This document shows, piece by piece, positions 1-5,331 of a stretch of 5,331 nucleotides of DNA. Position 1 is the first letter of the stretch; each line of letters opens with the position of its first letter. The notes beneath the pieces were generated by a model, which saw nothing but the letters and a program-made list of their open reading frames with translations, was not told the origin of the DNA and searched no databases. The DNA is from Phycisphaerae bacterium (GTDB lineage: Bacteria > Planctomycetota > Phycisphaerae > Phycisphaerales > SM1A02): assembly GCA_018663565.1 (NCBI GenBank), contig JABJQE010000108.1, positions 1 through 5,331 on the forward strand, written 5' to 3'. The position numbers were made by a program, and so were the translations under genes.

Positions 1-1
1 C

Positions 2-1264
2 AATGTCGAGGTCACGGTTCGGGCGAGTACCGCGTGGACAGACCACCTTGATGGACGACCGATTTCGATGCAGTGGATGCAAGAAATGGGTGGCCCTCCA
101 ATTCGCACATCATGGCGGTTCGAGGGTGATATGGTTGTGGTGACCTCCGATCAAGGCGGGCGGGTCAATCGTGCTGAACACCCTGCGCCAACGGTTCCCT
201 GGCTTACGCCTGCGGCCACGCGTGAATTTCTTGAGCAGCGAGCAGCCGCCGGCGCCACCGAAGTGACGTGGCGAACCATGGTGCCTGATCTTGGTTTGTC
301 GCCCGTCAGGCAAGTGCTTACGCGTATCGGTGACGGGGACATCACCATCCGCGGCCGATCGATTCGCGTCAGCAAATGGCAGGTGCAGACCGAAGGCTTG
401 CCCGTTCGAATGGAAACATGGTTCTCGAAGGACTGGCGGCCAGTTGTCAGCATAATGCAGGCGCCCTTTGGCGAGATCCGCTCGGAACTCACCGATGAAG
501 CGACCGCGATGCGTCGAACAGATGGTCCAGCTCCAGAGTTGTTCATGTCGCTTTTCATTGAACCGACAGGCACGCTAGGGAGCCAACTCACCGCGTCTCG
601 CGCGTTTATGAGATTGCGAACACGTGACGGGCGTCCGCTGGAGTTGCCAGCAAGTGGTGGGCAGACAATCGCGGGTGTTCAAGGCGATGGAGTTCTATTG
701 CTTGTTGAACGAGACGGCTCATTACTTGCTGCCCAAGACGAGCGCGATGCCGCGGCGTTCCAGGCAGCATCCACCATGATCGATTCTGAAGACTCGCAGA
801 TTCGTTCGCTTGCCGCTTCGGCAACCGCGTCGGTCGGAGCGGATGCCTCGACGGCACAGCAAGCTGAGGCAGCGCGTGATGCGGTCTTCCGTTGGATTAC
901 ACGCAAGGGACTTGCCACAGCATTTGCAAGCGCGACCGAGACAGTGCGTGCGCGTGCCGGTGATTGTTCTGAGCACGGTGTCCTGCTTGCAGCGGTGCTT
1001 CGCGCTCAGGGTATTCCCGCCCGTGTTGCCTCTGGCTTGGTGTGGATGGATCCTATTGAGTCATTTGGTTGGCATATGTGGACGCAAGCATTGATTGACG
1101 GCGCTTGGGTAGACCTTGATGCCACATTGCCAGTTCCATTTACGGTGGGTCATATTCTCGTGGCGACATCAGCCCTCGAAGACGGCGACGGTCAACGGCA
1201 GTTGATGGCGCTGCTCGGTTTGCTCGGCAACCTAGATATTGAGATCGTTCGAGTCGACCGATGA
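2..1264 (+). CDS. Transglutaminase-like (papain-fold) protein, 5'-truncated by window edge
   Basis: The frame is open to the left edge, so the true start is upstream; 420 residues are visible (residue 1 is the codon at base 2). The C-terminal part carries a transglutaminase-like core at about residues 290-380. The putative nucleophile is Cys322 in AGDCSEHG, followed by the helix VLLAAVLRAQGIPARVASG, His358 in GWHMWTQA and Asp373 in WVDLDAT. This Cys-His-Asp order and spacing is that of the TGc superfamily, whose bacterial members are mostly cysteine peptidases or amidases rather than true crosslinkers. The roughly 265 residues before the core look beta-rich, with no domain I can name and no membrane segment. 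A signal peptide cannot be judged because the N-terminus is missing. The stop overlaps the next gene by ATGA. The fold is well supported; substrate and location are unknown. Confidence 0.85.
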   Translation, partial: NVEVTVRASTAWTDHLDGRPISMQWMQEMGGPPIRTSWRFEGDMVVVTSDQGGRVNRAEHPAPTVPWLTPAATREFLEQRAAAGATEVTWRTMVPDLGLSPVRQVLTRIGDGDITIRGRSIRVSKWQVQTEGLPVRMETWFSKDWRPVVSIMQAPFGEIRSELTDEATAMRRTDGPAPELFMSLFIEPTGTLGSQLTASRAFMRLRTRDGRPLELPASGGQTIAGVQGDGVLLLVERDGSLLAAQDERDAAAFQAASTMIDSEDSQIRSLAASATASVGADASTAQQAEAARDAVFRWITRKGLATAFASATETVRARAGDCSEHGVLLAAVLRAQGIPARVASGLVWMDPIESFGWHMWTQALIDGAWVDLDATLPVPFTVGHILVATSALEDGDGQRQLMALLGLLGNLDIEIVRVDR

Positions 1265-2127
1265 TGGAAATCCCAGAGCGTCCCGCCGATGGGCACAAGG
1301 GTACCTTTGGCACGGTTGGAATTGTCGGGGGCCAAGACACGATGGGATTGACGATGGTGGGCGCGCCAGCTTTGGCCGCTCGCGCAGCACTTCGCATTGG
1401 CTGCGGGCGGGTGATGATTGCATCGCCACGTTCAGTGATGCCCGCTGTGCTTGGCGCATGCCTTTCGGCGACGGGTGTTTCGCTCCCTCAAGATGAATCA
1501 GGCGAACTGGCAAAGGCGGCGGTTGAGCATGTGGCAACACTGGATGGGTTAGTGCAAGCCATAGCGGTGGGGCCAGGACTTGGCAGGGGAGCAGCATCCG
1601 CTCGTCTCGTGTCGCACCTATTCACGACATCCGGGCCGCCACTTGTTCTCGATGCAGATGCGCTACATTGTCTGGCGACGCTCAATCTCAGTTCGCCGCC
1701 AAATCGATCGGTCATTGTGACACCTCATCTTGGTGAGTTTGCTGTGCTCGCCCGCGCGTTGGGATTACCAGTTCCAAATGCGGAGGTCGCGAGTCGTCAA
1801 GGGGCCGCCTGTATGCTCGCTGAGCGTCTTGGCGTTGTCGTGGTGTTGAAGGGTCACGGTACGGTCGTAGCTGACGGCAGCGGCGAGTGGACCTGTGATG
1901 AGGGCGGCGTTGAACTTGCTGTTCCGGGCAGCGGAGATGTCTTGACCGGTGTACTCGCTGGCCTGCTGGCCCAGTCTGCAGCAAGTGGCGGCAGGGTTGA
2001 TGTGACTGCGGCCTCGCAACTCGCCGTCACCCTGCATGCACGTGCTGGAGCGAGGTGGCGGGACGAGCACGGCACGCGAGGACTACTCGCCGAAGAACTT
2101 GCAAACCTCGTAGGATTCTCGGTATGA
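1261..2127 (+). CDS. nnrD: ADP/ATP-dependent (S)-NAD(P)H-hydrate dehydratase, standalone
   Basis: This 288-residue cytosolic enzyme should dehydrate the S-form of NADHX and NADPHX, damaged hydrated cofactors, back to NADH and NADPH using ADP or ATP. It has the ribokinase-like YjeF C-terminal fold with the family motifs in order: GHKGTFGTVGIVGG (11-24), the AALRIGCG helix (42-49), VGPGLGRG (103-110), LDADALH (130-136), TPHLGEF (154-160; the family usually has TPHPGE), LKGHGTVVADG (196-206), and the nucleotide and catalytic loop PGSGDVLTG (222-230) with the key Asp226. The length fits a complete single-domain dehydratase. The epimerase domain (NnrE), fused in many bacteria, is absent and is not encoded elsewhere here. 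The start at 1261 overlaps the upstream stop by ATGA; the next codon is also ATG (1264), so one residue is uncertain. No Shine-Dalgarno is visible, which suits translational coupling. Confidence 0.93.
   Translation: MMEIPERPADGHKGTFGTVGIVGGQDTMGLTMVGAPALAARAALRIGCGRVMIASPRSVMPAVLGACLSATGVSLPQDESGELAKAAVEHVATLDGLVQAIAVGPGLGRGAASARLVSHLFTTSGPPLVLDADALHCLATLNLSSPPNRSVIVTPHLGEFAVLARALGLPVPNAEVASRQGAACMLAERLGVVVVLKGHGTVVADGSGEWTCDEGGVELAVPGSGDVLTGVLAGLLAQSAASGGRVDVTAASQLAVTLHARAGARWRDEHGTRGLLAEELANLVGFSV
2111..2115 (+). promoter_or_regulatory. Possible ribosome-binding site for the OB-HD gene
   Basis: TAGGA (core AGGA at 2112-2115) lies 8 bases before the ATG at 2124, inside the end of the preceding gene. 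It is the only reasonable Shine-Dalgarno match among the gene starts of this window. It supports 2124 over the ATG at 2055, which would add a 23-residue Arg-rich leader overlapping the dehydratase gene. A chance match is possible. Confidence 0.35.
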
Positions 2128-3005
2128 CGTCGCCGCTTGAATCAGGACAAACGCTCACCGCCGAGCCATTTTTGTTGGTGAACCCGCAGGTCGGCACGAG
2201 CCGTGGCGGGGCAGCCTATTTGCGGTGCTTGCTTCGCAACAGCAGTGGACAGACCGCCGGACGGTGCTGGTCCTTTGATGCGGGGCGGCTCAGCATGCTC
2301 AAGCGTGCCGCAGCCGTATCGATTGATGGCGAGGTAGTGGACTGGAAGGGTTCGCCGCAGATCAATATTGACGCAATCGAAGTCTTCGATGCGGATCACG
2401 CGACAATAGTCTCGCTGATGCCCAGAACAACGGGTGATGTCACCGCCATGTTTGGCGAGGTGTCGTCCATACTTCGCCAGCTCGACGATCCGGCGATGCG
2501 TGGTCTTGCCGAGGCCTATCTTGATGATGAGCCACTCATGCTGGCATTCCAGGAAGCGCCAGCCGGCATCAGCATGCACCATGCCTGCATCGGCGGATTA
2601 CTCGAGCACACGCTGCAGGTCATGCGGCTGGCCAATGCTGTGATCACAACCTACGCGTCAACCAGCATCAGGATTGATCGCGATGTGGTCATGCTTGCAG
2701 CATTCTTGCATGATCTTGGGAAGACGAAGGAATTGGACTGGTCCTGCGGGTTTTCGTATACCGAGGATGGAAATCTCGTTGGTCATATTGTTCGCGGCGC
2801 GATCATGCTTGAAGACAAGGCCCGTGATTCTGAAATGGCAGGGGCGCCCACCCTGGCCGAGGGATCGTTGCGGCACCTGCAGCATCTTGTGCTCAGCCAT
2901 CACGAGCGGCCCGAGTACGGTGCGGCCAAGGAACCTCAGACGCATGAAGCTCACATCTTGTGCATGGTTGACAAGCTCGACGCCACGCTCAATCTCTCGA
3001 AATGA
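2124..3005 (+). CDS. YhaM-like OB-fold/HD-domain protein, probable 3'-5' exoribonuclease family
   Basis: The product has 293 residues. Residues about 13-95 form an OB-fold nucleic-acid-binding domain, with the typical run from FLLVNPQVGTSRGGAAYL through SGQTAGRCWSFD to VSIDGEVVDWKG. Residues about 145-290 form an HD metal-dependent phosphohydrolase domain. Expected ligands are visible: HHACIGGLLEHT (His152, His153, His162), FLHDLGK (His196, Asp197), NLVGHI (His221), LVLSHHERPEYG (His259, His260) and CMVDKLDA (Asp283). This architecture and motif set match Bacillus YhaM (about 314 residues), a 3'-5' exoribonuclease acting on RNA and single-stranded DNA; nuclease activity here is inferred by family. 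The chain stops about seven residues after DKLDA, so it seems to lack the C-terminal tail of the Bacillus enzyme. The start at 2124 overlaps the dehydratase stop by ATGA and has an AGGA site upstream. The stop overlaps the next start in the same way. Confidence 0.87.
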   Translation: MTSPLESGQTLTAEPFLLVNPQVGTSRGGAAYLRCLLRNSSGQTAGRCWSFDAGRLSMLKRAAAVSIDGEVVDWKGSPQINIDAIEVFDADHATIVSLMPRTTGDVTAMFGEVSSILRQLDDPAMRGLAEAYLDDEPLMLAFQEAPAGISMHHACIGGLLEHTLQVMRLANAVITTYASTSIRIDRDVVMLAAFLHDLGKTKELDWSCGFSYTEDGNLVGHIVRGAIMLEDKARDSEMAGAPTLAEGSLRHLQHLVLSHHERPEYGAAKEPQTHEAHILCMVDKLDATLNLSK

Positions 3006-3775
3006 CTGCCAGCGATCCGGTGAGAAGCTCTACACTAGGGTTCATGTCTTCTCAGCCACGCATCTTGCTCGGAATTCCGGTCTTCAACGAGGCCCAGTAC
3101 GTCGCCGACGTGCTCGGTGAAGTGCGAAAGTACGCCGATGACATCTTGGTCATCGATGATGGCTCAACAGATGAGACACCGCTGCTTCTCGCGGCGCAGC
3201 AGGTTGAAGTGATCCGCCATGCCACGAACCGTGGCTACGGACGATCAATGCAAGACATGTTGCGGTGGGCCGCATTTGATGGATATGACTGGCTGATCAC
3301 AATGGACTGCGATCGACAGCATGAGCCCGCTGCGATTCCAATATTTCGCGATGCAATCTCGAAGGACGACAGCGACGTTATTTCGGGAAGTCGATACTTG
3401 CGGCACGAGGCCGATACTGACGCTCCGCCAGCGGATCGCCGTGCGATCAACGCCACCATGACGGCTGCGCTGAATGATCGGCTTGGCCTGCAGTTGACTG
3501 ATGCCTTTTGTGGCTTTAAGGCGTACCGGGTAGCGGCCTGCGCATCACTAGAACTTGATGTCGACGGGTACGACTTCCCCATGCAATTCTGGGTGCAGGC
3601 CTCCTGTCGCGGCCTGCGGATGACCGAACTGCCGGTTCGGCTGATCTATAACGATCCGTCACGCTGCTTTGGCGGACCACTCTCCGATGCCACGCACCGG
3701 CAAGCCGTGTACGAAGCGACGCTCGATCGAGCGATACGGCGGTGCGGTGTCGCGGATCACATCGTCGGTGTGTGA
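3002..3775 (+). CDS. Family 2 glycosyltransferase (GT-A fold, DPM-synthase-like)
   Basis: This 257-residue protein should transfer a sugar from a nucleotide-sugar donor. It has the GT-A signatures in order: RILLGIPVFNEAQYV (20-34), DDILVIDDGSTDET (46-59, nucleotide binding), NRGYGRSM (76-83), the metal-binding DxD-type motif MDCDRQHEP (101-109, Asp102 and Asp104; commonly DADGQH), DVISGSRY (125-132), DAFCGFKAYR (167-176) and ELPVRLIYND (209-218). No transmembrane helix is visible, so it is probably cytosolic or peripherally attached. Donor and acceptor cannot be read; it resembles dolichol-phosphate mannosyltransferase and polyprenyl-phosphate glycosyltransferase relatives without a membrane anchor. 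The start at 3002 keeps the ATGA overlap with the preceding gene. An internal ATG at 3044 (residue 15, SSQPRILLG) is a credible alternative because the conserved domain begins just after it. Confidence 0.88.
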   Translation: MTASDPVRSSTLGFMSSQPRILLGIPVFNEAQYVADVLGEVRKYADDILVIDDGSTDETPLLLAAQQVEVIRHATNRGYGRSMQDMLRWAAFDGYDWLITMDCDRQHEPAAIPIFRDAISKDDSDVISGSRYLRHEADTDAPPADRRAINATMTAALNDRLGLQLTDAFCGFKAYRVAACASLELDVDGYDFPMQFWVQASCRGLRMTELPVRLIYNDPSRCFGGPLSDATHRQAVYEATLDRAIRRCGVADHIVGV

Positions 3776-5006
3776 GATTCGACGATCGCCCGATCACCCA
3801 GTGGTTCAGCCTGTTTCGACACATCCGCTCGCCGCCGTGACTCGCCGCTTCTGTGGTCTGCCAGCAACACAGCCCATTGTGGCGACTGGCCACCAGCCGG
3901 TTCTACCCCACCCGGGCATCTTGGCCAAGTACATCATGGTCAACCGACTTGCCAGCACGCATGCTGCATGCATGGTGAATGCCGTTGTCGATACGGGGAC
4001 TGGCCCGCTTGGACACTTCGACGTGCCGTGTGGCGGCGGGCACACCCTCAACATGCTTGATGAAGGCACTGGACTATGGGCGACTCGAGACGCAGCTCGC
4101 GTGCGACCATTGCAGATGCCAGCTGGATGTGCTGCGTCCATTGAGCAGGGGATCCAAGAGGTTTCCGCGGCGTGGCTGCAAAGCAAGGGCGAAACCGCGG
4201 CGCATCAGGCGGCCGCGGCTCAGGCCACGGTCATAAGGCCATGGGCTGGTTCGTTTCACAACGTATGGGCCTCGCAACTTCTGGCGGCTCCAATTGGGGT
4301 CGCTGTGCTACATGCCATGCGAGATGATCCAGCAGGCTGTGTCGCGCTGTACAACGAAGCCGTTGAGGCTCACCCGGGCCTTGGCGTGAAACTCCTTCGG
4401 GCATCCGGCGATTTTGAATTGCCGCTGTGGGTGGTCTCGAATGGATCGCTTCAGACAGCCACGGCGCAAGATCTTGACGTCGGCGGAGCGAATCTCCTTC
4501 CAAAAGCACTCCTTACAACAGCCTTGCTGCGGGTCGCGGTTGTCGATCACTTTGTGCATGGAATTGGTGGATACGCCTACGACGAAATCATGGAGCAGTG
4601 GATATCGCGATGGCTCGGATGGACGCCGTGCCCCATGAGTCTTGCCACCGCGACTGTGTACCTGCCCGGGTGCTCGCCGGCGGAGCTAGATTTAGAGACC
4701 CAGCGCCGGGTGCTGAAACTGCGGCGACTGCAACACGATCCGCTCGGGGCGGGGAAGGTGGCCTTGTCTCCGTCCAAGGCGGCCACGCTTGAACGCATCA
4801 AGGCTGCAGGCAGCGCATCCGCCCGGGCGGAGGCGTTCGCCACATTCCATCATGACCGGCAGCAGGCTCAAGAGGCCGCCGAAGTTGCCAAGGCTCTGTG
4901 TGATGTCAAGGCGTCGCGGGCGGCGCGGGCCTCACGTGCCCGTCGCGACTGGGCGTGCCCGCTGTATCCACGCCAGATGCTGGAGTCGCTCGCTAACGCA
5001 TTTTGA
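3768..5006 (+). CDS. Uncharacterised conserved-looking protein, TGHQ/HPGILAKY family, possibly BshC-like
   Basis: I cannot assign a function. From GTG 3768 the product is 412 residues. An ATG at 3669 would overlap the glycosyltransferase gene by 107 bases and is unlikely. GTG 3801 (401 residues) and GTG 3837 (389) are equally possible, since none has a Shine-Dalgarno; 3768 was chosen because short overlaps are the rule here. Striking segments are VATGHQPVLPHPGILAKY (38-55), RPWAGSFHNVW (157-167), LPKALLTTALLRVAVVDHFV then HGIGGYAYDEIME (244-276), an Ala/Arg-rich helical region at about 337-392, and an ending RRDWACPLYPRQMLESL (392-408). The TGHQP start, the mid-protein segment and the C-terminal helix faintly recall BshC, the bacillithiol cysteine ligase (TGQQ near its N-terminus). 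That link is inference from memory. Partners BshA and BshB are not in the window. No signal peptide or membrane helix is seen. Confidence 0.75.
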   Translation: MCEIRRSPDHPVVQPVSTHPLAAVTRRFCGLPATQPIVATGHQPVLPHPGILAKYIMVNRLASTHAACMVNAVVDTGTGPLGHFDVPCGGGHTLNMLDEGTGLWATRDAARVRPLQMPAGCAASIEQGIQEVSAAWLQSKGETAAHQAAAAQATVIRPWAGSFHNVWASQLLAAPIGVAVLHAMRDDPAGCVALYNEAVEAHPGLGVKLLRASGDFELPLWVVSNGSLQTATAQDLDVGGANLLPKALLTTALLRVAVVDHFVHGIGGYAYDEIMEQWISRWLGWTPCPMSLATATVYLPGCSPAELDLETQRRVLKLRRLQHDPLGAGKVALSPSKAATLERIKAAGSASARAEAFATFHHDRQQAQEAAEVAKALCDVKASRAARASRARRDWACPLYPRQMLESLANAF

Positions 5007-5331
5007 GTCCGGCGGCCTTCCAGCGGCTCGTGACCGTGTCGGTGTCGGACACCTCAATGATTGTTCCGCCAGGCCGGGTGGCCCGTGTCCAACGTCCGAC
5101 CGCGTCAAAGCTCAGGGCGGTGGGCAATCCATCGATGCCCGCCCAGCTCCAGCATCGCCGGCCGCTGAGTTCCGGATCCCAGACATCTCGTCGGACGGTC
5201 AGCCGCGGGGTGATGGTCGATTCGTCCCACACGTGCCACGCCACCCGGTCCGGCCGGATCTGTGGAGAGTGCTCCCAGACGAGCCACCGCAGGGCCCGCG
5301 GCAGCCAGGGCTGCTCTGGCACGAGCGTCCA
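4993..5331 (-). CDS. Unrecognised Trp-rich protein, C-terminal part, runs off right edge
   Basis: The minus-strand frame is open from the window end to a TAG at 4993-4995, giving 112 visible residues. A GTG at 5320-5322 could start it, but the frame continues upstream (WTL before it), so the gene more likely begins outside the window. I recognise no family. The visible part has 11 Trp in 112 residues, in phrases such as PRALRWLVWEHS, VAWHVWDEST, RRDVWDPE, RRCWSWAGIDG and AVGRWTRATRPGG, with a C-terminus SRWKAAGLKMR. No membrane segment or metal motif is evident. It converges on the plus-strand operon and overlaps its last gene by 14 bases. No competing plus-strand frame covers bases 5007-5331, which supports it as real. 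Confidence 0.6.
   Translation of the reverse strand, partial: WTLVPEQPWLPRALRWLVWEHSPQIRPDRVAWHVWDESTITPRLTVRRDVWDPELSGRRCWSWAGIDGLPTALSFDAVGRWTRATRPGGTIIEVSDTDTVTSRWKAAGLKMR

Noticed and set aside
151..591. Minus-strand open frame of 146 codons opposite the transglutaminase-like gene
   Set aside because: It lies wholly antisense to a well-supported coding region and its product is low-complexity (Ser, Arg, Thr, Val) with no family motif; it is a by-product of high-GC codon use.
2055..2123. Upstream extension of the OB-HD protein from the ATG at 2055
   Set aside because: It would add 23 Arg-rich residues with no domain value and overlap the dehydratase gene by 73 bases, whereas 2124 gives an ATGA junction with an AGGA site.
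2142..2582. Minus-strand open frame of 146 codons opposite the OB-fold domain
   Set aside because: It is antisense to motif-rich coding sequence and has no recognisable domain or ribosome-binding site.
2674..3120. Plus-strand open frame of 148 codons crossing the OB-HD and glycosyltransferase genes
   Set aside because: It is a shifted frame over two genes with clear catalytic motifs, and its product is Arg- and Ser-rich with no recognisable domain.
3669..3767. Upstream extension of the last plus-strand gene from the ATG at 3669
   Set aside because: It would overlap the glycosyltransferase gene by 107 bases, and the added residues read as a shifted frame of that gene's C-terminal region.
3782..3798. 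Short inverted repeat GATC-GCCC-GATC just after the glycosyltransferase stop, considered as a terminator
   Set aside because: The stem is only four base pairs with no T-run after it, and the region probably lies in the 5' part of the next gene.
1..5331. Mobile element, defence system, CRISPR or toxin-antitoxin content
   Set aside because: No transposase or integrase motifs, direct-repeat arrays, terminal inverted repeats or known defence domains were seen; the HD protein matches the YhaM type rather than a Cas3-type HD.

Overview
The window is a compact, gene-dense stretch of bacterial chromosome with moderately high GC. It holds five plus-strand genes and one minus-strand gene, with essentially no intergenic DNA. 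I see no RNA gene, mobile element, CRISPR array, long repeat or attachment site. The proteins look most like those of Planctomycetota, perhaps the Phycisphaerae. This rests on remembered family resemblance (a standalone NAD(P)H-hydrate dehydratase, a YhaM-type OB-HD protein, a short soluble family 2 glycosyltransferase, and a TGHQ...HPGILAKY protein) and on the general lack of Shine-Dalgarno sequences. It is an inference, not a measured placement.

Layout. (1) Bases 2-1264 are the 3' part of a transglutaminase-like (papain-fold) protein whose start lies outside the window. (2) Bases 1261-2127 encode an ADP/ATP-dependent NAD(P)H-hydrate dehydratase (NnrD/YjeF C-terminal type). (3) Bases 2124-3005 encode a YhaM-like protein: an OB-fold followed by an HD phosphohydrolase domain. 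(4) Bases 3002-3775 encode a GT-A glycosyltransferase of family 2. (5) Bases about 3768-5006 encode a poorly characterised protein with a faint resemblance to the BshC cysteine-ligase superfamily. (6) Bases 4993-5331, minus strand, are the 3' end of an unrecognised tryptophan-rich protein that runs off the right edge.

The first four genes are joined by three successive ATGA stop/start overlaps, and the fifth begins at or just after the end of the fourth. The simplest reading is one transcript with translational coupling. The functions do not form one pathway: metabolite repair, RNA or nucleotide turnover, glycosyl transfer and two uncharacterised roles. This looks like a housekeeping operon of mixed content rather than a defence or mobile system. 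The operon ends in a 14-bp tail-to-tail overlap with gene 6, leaving no room for an ordinary intergenic terminator.

The item most worth following up is gene 5, which has strong internal motifs but no function I can name. I found no convincing evidence of an entirely new biological system.
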